Shown one piece after another: positions 20,300 to 29,445 of a stretch of DNA of 64,000 nt. The notes beneath the pieces are model-generated. The model made no database searches. It was given only the letters and a program-made list of their open reading frames with translations, and had not been told where the DNA came from. Position 1 is the stretch's first letter, and the number at the start of each line of letters is the position of its first letter. Position numbers and translations under genes: made by a program. Location of the stretch: the NCBI GenBank assembly GCA_029237695.1, contig CM055272.1:12326042-12390041 (forward strand), in the 5' to 3' direction. The DNA is from Conchocele bisecta. Its lineage: Eukaryota; Mollusca; Bivalvia; Lucinida; Thyasiridae.

Positions 20300-21566
20300 C
20301 TTCGATGTTGAGTTGTGCGTCTGTAATTATATATACGTACACGTTCAATGGCCCGGCTCCGTCCGCCTCTTTGGTTATCTGGATCGTCACGCCCTCGCTA
20401 GCGTTCTCAACTTGGCGTCCGCTGCCGTGTATTTGGTCGTCGTCGCTGGCTCGCATGTCTAGCCATAACGCGTATTTGGTATTCAGAAACTCCGCGAGGG
20501 AGACGGCCGAGAAATGCAGGTCTTTGGCAACCGCTGCAACCTCCGGAGAGCGCTTAGAGCCGGCAGCAAACTGCTTTCTTACTTCGTCCCACTGCTGGTG
20601 CGCGCGAAGACCCGCGCTGTAGAGTTGATTGGGTACTCCCTCGATCGTCACCTCTACCTTCGTGATTTTGGGGTTATAGAATTTGTCGGTTTTTCTAGCA
20701 CCGAACGCGAACCGAGCATCCTCGAACAACATCAGTATACCTTTCATCAAGCGGGCGGGTACGTTAACATTAATATTCCACAATGTGTCGCCTTTGTCTT
20801 TTGTCATCTTGCGATGGCGAAGAACTCGGTCATAAAGTATGGCAACGCGCCCGGCGTACTGGGTTCTGATCAATCGCGCGAGTTCGGGCATCGTGACCAT
20901 GTCGTACTCCAGCGAAACATTATCGATCGTATACGTCGATAACATGTCGCTGGCTATGAGAACTCGGCCGTAGTCGTTGAACGTTAGTTCGTATTCGAGG
21001 CGGTCAGCCAAAGCGCTCTGATAGTAGGGCATGTGACTCTCCAGCAACTCAAAGTCGAGCGGGATGTAGAAGCGGTTGCCGTAAGCGCCCGCGAACCCGT
21101 TGTCGCTCGCGTTGTTATCTGCCTTGTTGCCAGCCCCGATTCTAAGTTTGGTTACGTTCTTATTTCGACTGGTGTCAATACCCTGATGGACAGCATTTTC
21201 GCGCTCTTGCGCCGTCATCCATAGGTCCTGATAACAATGGTAGATGTCGCTGTCATCGATCGACATCACCTCATTACCAGAAATCTTTATCATGGTCTGC
21301 TTGACTATGGCGCGACCAAGGTTCTGAACGACGGTTCGGTCCGCGTCCGTCGACGTCAGCGAAATAGTGAAAGCAAGGCGAATAGTCCCCGGCACAATGA
21401 CGTCGTTAGCTCCGAGGTTGGGGAAGCGGACCAAGAGCTGCTGGTTCTGGTCGATCGTCGATGGGTTGTTCGTAATAACGACACTCTGTCTCACGCCTTT
21501 TGCCCCGAGGGGCTCACGCAGTCTGCGGTATGGATTGAGTTTGCGACCGTATTGACTCGAAGACAT
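20271..21566 (-). CDS. Major capsid protein, double jelly-roll (L copy, intact)
   Basis: 431 residues, ATG at 21566, stop at 20271. Assigned by length, position next to the packaging ATPase, and similarity to the long capsid-type proteins of invertebrate Polintons: an N-terminal SVVITNNPSTIDQNQQLLV, then VPGTIRLAFTISL, NLGRAIVKQTMIKISG, YNRFYIPL-like GNRFYIPLDF, YELTFNDYGR, and a C-terminal half with VEVTIEGVPNQLYS and LNVYVYIITDAQL. Beta-rich throughout, with no membrane segment. Two jelly-roll domains would form hexon-like trimers of an icosahedral shell. This is the only unbroken capsid gene in the window; the R copy has two nonsense codons. GC-rich compared with surrounding DNA. Confidence 0.9.
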   Translation of the reverse strand: MSSSQYGRKLNPYRRLREPLGAKGVRQSVVITNNPSTIDQNQQLLVRFPNLGANDVIVPGTIRLAFTISLTSTDADRTVVQNLGRAIVKQTMIKISGNEVMSIDDSDIYHCYQDLWMTAQERENAVHQGIDTSRNKNVTKLRIGAGNKADNNASDNGFAGAYGNRFYIPLDFELLESHMPYYQSALADRLEYELTFNDYGRVLIASDMLSTYTIDNVSLEYDMVTMPELARLIRTQYAGRVAILYDRVLRHRKMTKDKGDTLWNINVNVPARLMKGILMLFEDARFAFGARKTDKFYNPKITKVEVTIEGVPNQLYSAGLRAHQQWDEVRKQFAAGSKRSPEVAAVAKDLHFSAVSLAEFLNTKYALWLDMRASDDDQIHGSGRQVENASEGVTIQITKEADGAGPLNVYVYIITDAQLNIEDGRYVSALY

Positions 21567-21613
21567 AATTTAGTGAAACTATATTAAACCCGTATGGTTT
21601 TGTCTTTAATACA

Positions 21614-21631
21614 TAATTAATTTTAAGAAAG
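21614..21631 (+). promoter_or_regulatory. Late-promoter-like motif before P3 (L)
   Basis: TAATTAATTTTAAGAAA ends about 9 bp before the P3 ATG, in the short spacer between divergent capsid and P3 genes. Confidence 0.6.
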
Positions 21632-21639
21632 TTATAGAG

Positions 21640-22957
21640 ATGACTGATTACGATATTGACATGGATAAAATCGACAGAGACGATTACGTCGATGATGATG
21701 ACATAGATGATGATAATGACGAAACACCCTTGATACAGCCTCCAGTTCCAATCCAATCGCAATCGGGGGAATTAGGTGGCGCTACCAGCAGCGTTGGTCA
21801 AAGTCGTGAATTACTCGAGGGAGCTGTAGACGACTACTACAAAAGTTTGGCAAAAAAAGGTCTGATCCCATCTGTCGGTCGTGACTACTCCAAATTCGAA
21901 TTGACTCTGGACGGTAAGTTGCGACTAAAATCATCAGATATCCCAATCATCAACATGAGGACCGGTAAACCCCTAGCGCTGGGCACTGTTGCAGGAAACC
22001 GGGGCGGTGGCCAAATCGTAAAGAACGAAACTGGGATTCACAGGATTGGGAAGAAGAATAAGAAGATTGTTTTAAGGGGCCGCAGCTTTAAGGGCCATTA
22101 ACATCCTAGAAGCTAAGGCGGCCGCCTCGATAGAAACTATCGAGCTCAGCGATCTCAGCGAGGTCCCTTAAGTGGCCACCGACGTTATTAACGCGGTGGA
22201 GACCACGTTCAGCGAAAACGAAATACTCAACCTCGAACAAGGGTCTAACGATGACCCACCGTTACCTCCTCGCGAACTCCGGGGACTCGATTAAGATATG
22301 CAAACGGTCCGGTGCGAACTGGTCCTTAACCTCGCCAAACTCTCGTCGCTGGATGAACATATCGTGCTATAAGAAAGAAAACTGGAGGAAGCTGGAGGCG
22401 ATAGAGAATCTACCGAGCGGATCACCGAACGCCTGCGGTCGTTGCGGGATCAAAGAGAAGCTCGTTTGGAGGCCGCCTCGACTAACCGTGAGGCTCTCCG
22501 CACCCAAATAAGTCGGATCCGCGAAACAATCTCGAGGGTTCTGCACGAGGAGACGACACTCGGTGAGCGTCTACGCACTCTGTTCAGAGAACAGGGCATC
22601 ACGATAGCAAGCATCCTCGTTGCTATCAGCATGACTATATCAACCATAGTTCTAGCTTTCACTGGTGGTGCGGCGTCACCACCCGCGCCAGCACCCACAC
22701 CACCACCCGCGCCATCCGGCGGAGCCAAGGAGTGGGTAAAAAAACAACCAAAAGCCCTCGCCAGTCTCCTGGCTAAATTAGCCGAAAAGGCGGCTGCCGC
22801 ACTACCTGGACTGATCAGAAGTATCGTTTCTTACTTGCTATCTATATTATCAAAAACGGCCGGATGGCTAGCCAAAAATACCTGGGCTTTAATCGTGGCA
22901 ATCGCCGGTCTCCTACTATTCTTCGCCAGAGAGTTCCTAAAACCAAAGCGTAAATAA
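21640..22957 (+). pseudogene. Coiled-coil membrane protein P3, broken (L copy)
   Basis: Divergent from the capsid gene. The first 153 residues are acidic (DDDDIDDDNDE) followed by GRDYSKFELTLDGKLRLKSS and RTGKPLALGTVAGNRGGG. After a frame change near 22030 the frame continues through three in-frame TAA codons (about 22168, 22292 and 22370) into ERLRSLRDQREARLEA, a coiled coil, then LFREQGITIASILVAISM with a membrane segment, a proline linker, an amphipathic LAKLAEKAAAALPGL and a final membrane helix (WALIVAIAGLLLFF). Similar composite proteins occur in other invertebrate Polintons. Probably virion or membrane-associated; function unknown. Confidence 0.75.
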
Positions 22958-22986
22958 TCCGATCGCCACGAGGGCAACGACGAGCC

Positions 22987-24357
22987 CTAATTTCTCCTCC
23001 TCGTGTGTTGTGCTTCCAATCTCGATTGGTGTTTCAACATTGTTGATGGAACTCGATGGTGCATCCAATTTACGAATTGGGGGTACTGGGTTCGATTGTG
23101 TTGAGGGAGTGTATCCATTTTGTGTTTTGGGCGTTTTATGAAATCGGTTCCACTTACAACCTCAACACTGTTGAACCCGAACATGTTGGGGGTGCGCTTG
23201 ATGATATCCGTGTTCACGTTACCGTTGTGGCCGATTTTTTGATTGGCTGTGGCGATTACGATCTGATTATTGTAACCGTCAACCGGGTCGTCTCGTAGTA
23301 TCATATTGCTCGGCGCCATATAAAGACCTATTCCAAATACATAGTCTACCGGGGTGCTGGCATTCTGCAAAACGTCTTGATAATTCTGGATCGCCTTCTC
23401 CAGATCCACCCTAGCTGAGATGGCGTCGTCTACAAGTGCCAAGAATTGTTTTTGTGCATCAAATGCTGTTCCCGTGCCCAGTATAGAACTGCGAGTTTGC
23501 TTCTGTGTGCCAAGGATGGCCCAGACGTACATGCGAATGGATTCGTTGACGCGAGTAACCCCGGCCTGCGTGAACCCTAGACCCTTATCTAACATAAATG
23601 TGGTCCACGCGTTCTGAACCTCAGCAGCCTGCTGTATGTAATCGACGTGAACCCGTTTCGGAGGTAACATTTTACAAGAAAACACGCCACAGTGCCGACC
23701 TCCAGACACTTCTGGCCCGAAAGTCATAGTCGCGGGGTCAAAATTCCCGGCGTTCCGACTGACGATGTGGTCACTGGAGTGATCGTGTCTAAAATCAGTC
23801 TGCGTCCAATTCCCGGACTGGCCCCGAATGAGAACGTCCCCGAGGCCGGTGCTGGTAGTAAATGCTTTCTGTCTCCAGTCCGCGTCTTTTGAAACGTTAA
23901 ATTCGTTACACAGTCTTTCAAACGCCATACGGTCGTATGCGTTGGAAATGGGATCCCAGGCGTCGTCTTGAGGTAGTGAAATACCTAGTTCTTTGAGAAT
24001 CCTCCTAATAGTATAATACGCGTGAAAGTTATAGACACTTCTGAGCATGACATTCTTGGATGTCAGATGGTCTTTATGTGAAACTCCACACCCGGCTGTT
24101 GCGCACCATACAGCGAAATTTAGCTGGTTCTGCCAAAACTGCATCGGTGTTGCTTTCCACCCGTTTACCGCCTCCATCGTAGTAATCTTGGGCAGCCTAT
24201 ATTTCTCAAACGTGTTAGGAAAATTGGTGGCAAAGCCACTGTCCGGTCTAACCGTTACGGTTGGGTGTACACGGCGGTTAACAACGTCTTTTTGCGTGTA
24301 TTTACCACCGACCGCGTACTTTGCATTAGAATTAAAGCTAAATGCTTTGGTATCCAT
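22987..24357 (-). CDS. Large conserved Polinton protein P2 (L copy, altered C-terminus)
   Basis: 456 residues from an ATG at 24357, divergent from the penton gene. Recognisable blocks are AVNGWKATPMQFWQNQLNFA, WCATAGCGVSHKDHL, YYTIRRILKELG, DWRQKAFTTSTGLGD, GFTQAGVTRVNESIR, YVWAILGTQKQ and ILGTGTAFDAQKQF. Proteins with this pattern are shared among invertebrate Polintons; I know no tested function, and a virion role is inferred from context. In R the protein ends in a membrane helix (KLGLVVALVAIGLLALWL); here that helix lies out of frame just past the stop, so the last residues (HTRRRN) are frameshifted. Palindromes occur at 23016 and 23065. Confidence 0.8.
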   Translation of the reverse strand: MDTKAFSFNSNAKYAVGGKYTQKDVVNRRVHPTVTVRPDSGFATNFPNTFEKYRLPKITTMEAVNGWKATPMQFWQNQLNFAVWCATAGCGVSHKDHLTSKNVMLRSVYNFHAYYTIRRILKELGISLPQDDAWDPISNAYDRMAFERLCNEFNVSKDADWRQKAFTTSTGLGDVLIRGQSGNWTQTDFRHDHSSDHIVSRNAGNFDPATMTFGPEVSGGRHCGVFSCKMLPPKRVHVDYIQQAAEVQNAWTTFMLDKGLGFTQAGVTRVNESIRMYVWAILGTQKQTRSSILGTGTAFDAQKQFLALVDDAISARVDLEKAIQNYQDVLQNASTPVDYVFGIGLYMAPSNMILRDDPVDGYNNQIVIATANQKIGHNGNVNTDIIKRTPNMFGFNSVEVVSGTDFIKRPKHKMDTLPQHNRTQYPQFVNWMHHRVPSTMLKHQSRLEAQHTRRRN

Positions 24358-24371
24358 TGAAAGATATTATT

Positions 24372-25139
24372 GTGTTTGCTACTATCACTAATGTTCAAAA
24401 AGGGAGTTGTGAACTTCAAAAGTTAATAGACAACTGCTGCGGACAACGCCGGGTAGGCCTCAGATCAATCAGTTCACGGTCGGGTGGTAAAAACGTTGAA
24501 ACGTTCGAGGCTATCTATTCCGGAGATGTTGGAGATTTTTTAGATATTATCAATAACCCCGATCGTACAAATGTAGCGAGACGCCTTGGGGAAACAACTG
24601 CCGTATTACTTCCTGGGCCTTTGTTTTGGGGGCGGAGATGTCCAAGCTTTAATCGCGACGAATATGCCTGATATAGCCCCCCTCTCGCAGTCTCAAAAGC
24701 CACGGGGCATGCGACATTGTCCGCTGAAACAAAATTAAGGATCTCCCCGGGGTTGGCCTCAATGTTAGGATTTAAATTTGCACCCCCTTACAAGGAGGAT
24801 GAAGGGTTTAAGTTCCCGTTGAACTTTGTCTTCCCCGTGGGCGAGCACCGCGGCGATACCCCAGTAAACTTCGCCATCACGAAAACTCTCGTGGTACACC
24901 TGGATCGGGTGAACACATCGTACAACACGGTAGACGGCACTCCCAACACATTACTGAAAACCGTGCCCGCCAGCGACTGTTTCTTTGGTGAGACTGTGAC
25001 CTTAGACTTCCCACACCCCGAGATGAAAGCTTTGGAATCGGGACACATCCACGAGTTGAAGATTTCTATTCTTGATGATAAAGGGCGAGAGTTGAAGAAC
25101 GATTACCCGATTTCGGTCGTCCTAGAAATTTCAAATTAA
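24372..25139 (+). pseudogene. Penton-like minor capsid protein, damaged (L copy)
   Basis: The R copy starts MFATITNVQ; here the ATG is GTG (24372). An in-frame TGA at 24669-24671 and local frame disturbance in 24500-24715 separate it from the well-preserved C-terminal half (LRISPGLASMLGFKF, RVNTSYNTVDGTPNTLLKTV, SGHIHELKISILDDKGREL). The pattern of a beta-rich 220-250 residue protein with 'ISPGL..MLGF' and a terminal 'ELKI.I.D..G' fits the minor capsid protein that forms the vertex penton in Polintons. Lies between P2 (divergent) and the fibre gene. Confidence 0.75.
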
Positions 25140-25158
25140 TTATTTTTAAGAAAATTAT
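25137..25158 (+). promoter_or_regulatory. Late-promoter-like motif before the fibre gene (L)
   Basis: AATTATTTTTAAGAAAATTA between the penton stop and the fibre start; R has AATTAATTTTAAGAAAATTA at the same place. Confidence 0.55.
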
Positions 25159-25214
25159 TTAGAATTAAACGCATGTTCGTAATTTATATATATATAGTAT
25201 CAACATTATTGAAA

Positions 25215-25716
25215 ATGAGTATATACGGACCAGGTAGTTCTTCCGATTGGGTGACAAATTCAAAGAATTTGGAACCGACAGAAGGGGGATTCATCCCGAC
25301 AGAGGGTGACTTTTTAACTACCCAAAAAACAAAGGCCTTGATCAATAGAACTATATCGGTGGCCACGGACGAGATTCACAAGAGTCTACTATCACAACTT
25401 AGAGAATATGCCCTGGCTGTGAATACACAAAGTCGTGAAGAAACGCATACGGAACTAAACGAACTAGTTGAAAAAATAACGAAATTTCGAAAAGAGGCCC
25501 GGTTGGGGATTGATAAAGTCCGAGAAGACCACCAGGCGGACCTTACGGAGGCTTATGATGCGTTGCTCTTAAAGGACTCTCTCAGCAAAGAAGCGACACT
25601 TACCGAACTAGACGGGAAAATAACCAAATTTCGAAAAGAGAGCAGGTCTGATATTGATAAAGTCCGAGAAGACCACCAGGCGGCGCTTACGGAGGGTTGT
25701 GATACGTTGCGCTTAG
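25215..25716 (+). CDS. Coiled-coil fibre-like protein, 5' part (L copy, cut by gap)
   Basis: The conserved start is MSIYGPGSSSDWVTNSKNLE; an in-frame ATG 14 codons upstream (25173) is possible but differs between copies. After about 50 residues it enters 48-residue repeats (TELDGKITKFRKESRSDIDK, EDHQAALTEG). The open frame runs into the run of N at 25717. The complete R copy has eight repeats and a C-terminal beta-rich head. Repetition probably caused the assembly gap. See the R copy for the role. Confidence 0.8.
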
Positions 25717-26216
25717 NNNNNNNNNNNNNNNNNNNNNNNNNNNNNNNNNNNNNNNNNNNNNNNNNNNNNNNNNNNNNNNNNNNNNNNNNNNNNNNNNNNN
25801 NNNNNNNNNNNNNNNNNNNNNNNNNNNNNNNNNNNNNNNNNNNNNNNNNNNNNNNNNNNNNNNNNNNNNNNNNNNNNNNNNNNNNNNNNNNNNNNNNNNN
25901 NNNNNNNNNNNNNNNNNNNNNNNNNNNNNNNNNNNNNNNNNNNNNNNNNNNNNNNNNNNNNNNNNNNNNNNNNNNNNNNNNNNNNNNNNNNNNNNNNNNN
26001 NNNNNNNNNNNNNNNNNNNNNNNNNNNNNNNNNNNNNNNNNNNNNNNNNNNNNNNNNNNNNNNNNNNNNNNNNNNNNNNNNNNNNNNNNNNNNNNNNNNN
26101 NNNNNNNNNNNNNNNNNNNNNNNNNNNNNNNNNNNNNNNNNNNNNNNNNNNNNNNNNNNNNNNNNNNNNNNNNNNNNNNNNNNNNNNNNNNNNNNNNNNN
26201 NNNNNNNNNNNNNNNN
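25717..26216. other. Assembly gap, 500 N
   Basis: Exactly 500 N, so the true length is unknown. By comparison with R it should hold the rest of the fibre gene and the glycine-rich membrane protein gene, about 2 kb. Confidence 0.95.
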
Positions 26217-26275
26217 CACCAATATAATTAATTTTATAATTAATTTAAAGAAAATTATAAAATAATTATATTGGT
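26217..26275. repeat. AT-rich hairpin beside the gap
   Basis: CACCAATATAATTAATTTTA and its complement TATTGGTG surround an AT loop. R has a similar CACCAATATAA...TAATGGTG near 33743-33785, just beyond the stop of the membrane-protein gene, so it may act as a 3' processing or termination structure. Confidence 0.6.
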
Positions 26276-27080
26276 GCAGTAAACAATTTATTAATTAATT
26301 TTAGGAAATTTATTAACAATTTAAAAAGAAGAAAAAAAAAAGAAAAAAAGTTTTAGGTTCCACCGAGGCTCGAACCCGCGCCAGCAAAACCCTTCTGGGT
26401 CCACCCAGCTAAGCCTTCGCTTAAATTTCTTCTATTTTTTTATTTTTTCGGCTTAGCGAGGTGTGTTACACTCACATCTCCTACATCCCATCATTGGACC
26501 GATACCGCGGACCCCACCTCATCGTTACCTCCATCCGCTATAATGTGCAGAGCGGCCAGAGTGAAGTACATGTGGCGAAACTTATCTCACTGTTGAGATA
26601 TTAATGCCGGCGTCCTGACACCGAACTGTGTTTATTTCTCGTATATAAATTTAACTTTGCTGGTGAAATAAAAAAAATGTTATTTATTATTAATTAATTA
26701 TTTTATTATATTAATTAATATGTTTTCTATATAATAGGGGGTGTTCAGCTTTAAATTATAAATATTTTTATAATTTTATTAAAATTAATTAAATAACGAA
26801 CCATCCCGGAAATTCGTGAACTATATAACCCTCACTACGTGTTTATAAACTGTGTACACCACCTGTGTAAATCGGTAGCCCGTTTACATACCATCGATAA
26901 GGCTATAAATAGCCGTGTGTGTGATATATATATTACAGTGTGTTTATTTTCCATCCCGGAAGACGTAATAGTGTAAACCTCTCTATAAATGGACATTTAA
27001 TATACGTGTAAGGTGGAACACCTAATTTACATTTTCATAACGCGTGTAATTGGAACATTGTCGTCTGTTTGGTGTTATGA
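26276..27080. other. Non-coding segment of L with TATA-like words
   Basis: Includes the tRNA-like unit (26355-26422), two copies of CCATCCCGGAA (about 26802 and 26950) and GGCTATAAATAGCC at 26901. No ORF. R has related but rearranged sequence at 33360-33720. Confidence 0.5.
26355..26422 (-). ncRNA. tRNA-like Pol III unit inside L
   Basis: Read on the minus strand it has an A-box-like TTAGCTGGGTGG, hairpins CTGGGTGGACCCAG and CCAGAAGGGTTTTGCTGG, a B-box GGTTCGAGCCT, and long T-rich runs about 10-30 bp after the 3' end that could stop Pol III. The acceptor stem does not close well, so it is tRNA-like, not a confident tRNA gene. No counterpart was seen in R. Could be a captured tRNA or a small RNA gene. 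Confidence 0.5.
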
Positions 27081-27428
27081 TTACAACATAAATTTATAAG
27101 CGATATCGTGGAAATGTACATTCGTAAACGAATCGTTGGGTTTAATAATAATATAATAATACACCTTAGTTTCATATCCGATACGCATTATCCGTCTTAA
27201 TGTTTGTATTTGCCTCTTGTATAGTTGACATAATTGCCGGTATAAGATTGTAAATGCAACGTTTTTATCGGAGTGTAATAAATTACGCTGGTATTTCATG
27301 TATTCGATATCGCCTAGTGTTCTCATTTTATAGAATTTATATATAGGATTATAACCCCCGTATTCTTCGTAAACTTCTTCAACACAGCTATTAAAAACTT
27401 TCAATTCCAATTGTATTGTATTATCCAT
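27081..27428 (-). CDS. Small unknown protein, duplicate 2 (L copy)
   Basis: 115 residues from an ATG at 27428 (MDNTIQLELKVFNSCVEEVY); a longer version would need a TTG start. It shares with its neighbour the block GDIEYMKYQRNLL.SDKNVA, ILYRQLC..YKRQI and a C-terminal NDSFT...F, so the two genes are tandem duplicates. Mostly alpha-helical by composition, basic, with no membrane segment. Function unknown. It sits at the end opposite the polymerase. Confidence 0.7.
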   Translation of the reverse strand: MDNTIQLELKVFNSCVEEVYEEYGGYNPIYKFYKMRTLGDIEYMKYQRNLLHSDKNVAFTILYRQLCQLYKRQIQTLRRIMRIGYETKVYYYIIIKPNDSFTNVHFHDIAYKFML

Positions 27429-27463
27429 TTTCTCTAATAATATTGATACTTGTTTTTTTCTGT

Positions 27464-27787
27464 TCAATTTCCAATTAGAATTTTCAAATTCATTACAATA
27501 TGATTGTAGAAACGCATATCCGTAAACGAATCGTTGATTTTAAACTGTTTTACAAAATTAGTTTTATGATGTTCCGGTAGTTGTTCTCCGATCCTATTTA
27601 GTCGCTTCGTTTCACGAATTTGATCCTTGTACCGGCGACATAATTGCCGGTATAATATTGTAAATGCAACGCTTTTATCGGAGCGTAATTTCATGTATTC
27701 GATTTTGCATAGTGTTTTCAATTTATAGTAATATTTTTCACCAAAGACATTACAAAATTCCAATTCCCATTCTATTTTATTATCCAT
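27464..27787 (-). CDS. Small unknown protein, duplicate 1 (L copy)
   Basis: 107 residues, ATG at 27787, 18 bp from the early-type promoter motif at 27806. Shares IEYMK, SDKSVAFTILYRQLCRRYK and NDSFTDMRFY with duplicate 2. Shortened relative to R (lacks the TALKHCK region). First gene at the distal end; likely regulatory or replication-associated because it shares its promoter motif with PolB and ZF, which is inference only. Confidence 0.7.
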   Translation of the reverse strand: MDNKIEWELEFCNVFGEKYYYKLKTLCKIEYMKLRSDKSVAFTILYRQLCRRYKDQIRETKRLNRIGEQLPEHHKTNFVKQFKINDSFTDMRFYNHIVMNLKILIGN

Positions 27788-27805
27788 TTTGTTATAATAT
27801 TTTAT

Positions 27806-27841
27806 TATAACCTATGAAATGTATCTGTTCAATTTGGACGT
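27806..27841 (-). promoter_or_regulatory. Early-promoter-like motif at the distal end of L
   Basis: Reading toward the duplicated gene pair: ACGTCCAAATTGAACAGAT, then ATAGGTTATA. One extra A in CCAATTG relative to the other copies. Confidence 0.75.
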
Positions 27842-27873
27842 GAAAAACATGATGTATTTATGACACCAATATA

Positions 27874-28074
27874 TTTTTTCAAAAGTCAATTACCAATATA
27901 ATTGGGACTCCCTCTTTTCAAAATTATTTTCTCCAAAAAAATCATAAATTTGCTGTCGGGAGACAATTTTCCTCGTTAACCAATTTTTGATTTTTCGGGG
28001 GTGGTGGGGGTATTATAGAGGGTTATAAATGATACCACGGTAGGTGGTATCATTTTGACTCCCTTACTACTACT
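27874..28074 (-). repeat. Right terminal inverted repeat of L
   Basis: Inverse of 11546-11745 with few differences, ending CTCCCTTACTACTACT followed by the target duplicate gcccc. Confidence 0.95.
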
Positions 28075-28286
28075 GCCCCTGATTGGACATAGGAGATAAC
28101 CGTGTTTCCTTAAAATGTTAACGGACATTACTATTTATTCTCTGTATTTATTTTTTGCAATGATCATACTGTATAATCTGTCGAAAATATTATTTTTTCC
28201 GATTACGCATTTTATTAATATAAATAATTAAAAAATGTCATGCCTCATTTGCATATGAAAATAGTCGGATACCACCGCGCGTCAGT

Positions 28287-28683
28287 GGGTGGCAGGTGGG
28301 AGAATGTGATGGGTAATTTAACGACCGGGGTTCATCCTTACCGGAATCCCGACTGGAGACCTGGTTTGGCCCTCACATACGTCTTTGGCATTAATTTGTA
28401 TGTGACAGTTGAATCTGGTTATACCCCTTATGTGAGTATTGTGAGTATTACGATATTCGTAATCCTATTTTAGGGGATGGGGCCAAGTGACTTTGGTGTG
28501 GTATGGACCTGGCACCAGGTCAGGTTATTCTAATTTCAAGGATGAATATATTTGTTCTCGATGTCCCCCCCCCCCCCCCCCCAATGCATGCAGCAGGTTA
28601 AAATGGGATCGAACCCGTTTGCCCGGCCTTACATGACCTTAGCTGTTGATAGGCCGTTAAACACTAATAAACAAACAAACAAA
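28287..28683 (+). mobile_element. Near full-length SINE inserted in the MITE
   Basis: Flanked by ACCACCGCGCGTCA and ACCACCGCGCTTCA (about 14 bp). Carries TTCATCCTTACCGGAATCCC, GGCACCAGGTCAGG, a poly-C run and the tail GCTGTTGATAGGCCGTTA plus CAAA repeats. Confidence 0.85.
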
Positions 28684-28732
28684 CCACCGCGCTTCACTAT
28701 CAGTAAACTAAATATTACTACATGATTATTGT

Positions 28733-29445
28733 CTCGCCCGCGAAAGCGGAAAGCGAGACAGGTTTTGCTTTTCTGGAGTCGTCGTCGGCGGCGGCGGCGG
28801 CGGCGGCATCATCAATGTTAAGTTTTCGTGCTACGGTCATTACTTTAACACCTTATCAGCTACAGTCATAAAACTTTATACATACCTTTACTATGGTGGG
28901 TGGTGGTCGGGCGAATGAGACGGTGTAAATTAACGGTATGGGTTCCTCCTTATAGGAATCACAATTTGCCTGGTTTGGCCCTCACGTACGTTTTTATCTT
29001 TGGCTCTTTAGTTACATGGGAGTTGAATTATTGCTCATTATAACAGTAGTAAGATTATTACTGATCCTACTGCTTTTGGGAGGGGCCAAGTGGTTCTGGT
29101 GTGGCGAGGACCTGGCATCAGATCAGGATTATTCTGATTTCAGGGCTGAATATATAGTTTTGTTATTGTAAAATATTCATTTCTGATTTTAGGATTTTCC
29201 CCCCATTTGTACATGTACTTGAACATGTACATGTACTTGTACATGTAATATATGGGATTTAGTACTAAGCCCATTGACCCGGCCTTAAATGACCTTAGCT
29301 GTTGATAGGCCTTTAAACCCCAACACACGAACAAACAAAACCTTTACTATGATATGTAGATGAATATAGGACTATTCTCGGGGCCCCAAGGTCAATGCCT
29401 CAGGGTCAAGGTCAAGGCGGAACAATGCGAGACATTTGATTCTGC
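28733..29445 (+). mobile_element. CTCGCCCGCG-type dispersed element with SINE inside
   Basis: Inserted between 8-bp duplicates ATTATTGT. The 5' end has the hairpin TGTCTCGCCCGCG...GCGAGACA and a GGC/GTC-rich repeat; the 3' end reads GACATTTGATTCTGCGGA. A 5' part recurs at 30632-30800 and a 3' part near 50105-50160. The 8-bp duplication would suit a hAT-type non-autonomous element, but no inverted ends were confirmed. Confidence 0.65.
28893..29339 (+). mobile_element. SINE inserted in the CTCGCCCGCG element
   Basis: Flanked by ACCTTTACTATG on both sides (12 bp). Diverged copy with an internal GTACATGTACTT repeat before the conserved tail. Confidence 0.8.

Larger units (their letters stand above)
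17269..23080. repeat. Interspersed short palindromes CCAAT-n-ATTGG (L cluster)
   Basis: Palindromes of 13-17 bp occur at 17269 (CAATTGCGATTGG), 18272 (CCAATCGCGATTGG), 18384, 18417, 18446 (CCAATTCGTGAATTGG), 20169 (CCAATCGTGAATTGG), 23016 (CCAATCTCGATTGG) and 23065 (CCAATTTACGAATTGG), with weaker ones between. All lie within or beside genes of the virion half and none was noticed in PolB. Several share the flanks GGGGGT and TGTT. They encode short linkers in several reading frames. Confidence 0.85.
11546..28074 (+). mobile_element. Polinton/Maverick element L
   Basis: A self-synthesising DNA transposon with 5'-AG/CT-3' tips, terminal inverted repeats at 11546-11745 and 27874-28074, and a 5-bp target duplication gcccc (11541-11545 and 28075-28079). 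Length is 16.5 kb including a 500-N gap of unknown true size. It carries the diagnostic set: protein-primed family B DNA polymerase, DDE integrase, packaging ATPase and double-jelly-roll capsid protein, plus penton-like and fibre-like genes. Gene order is identical to element R, which lies inverted at 31815-49906. Most genes are decayed; the capsid gene is intact. Confidence 0.95.

Noticed and set aside
20305..21587. Plus-strand ORFs opposite the capsid gene
   Set aside because: Antisense shadows of a GC-rich coding sequence; the same shadows appear opposite the R copy.
25173..26231. 352-residue ORF reading through the N run
   Set aside because: Residues across the gap are not real and the apparent end after it is chance.
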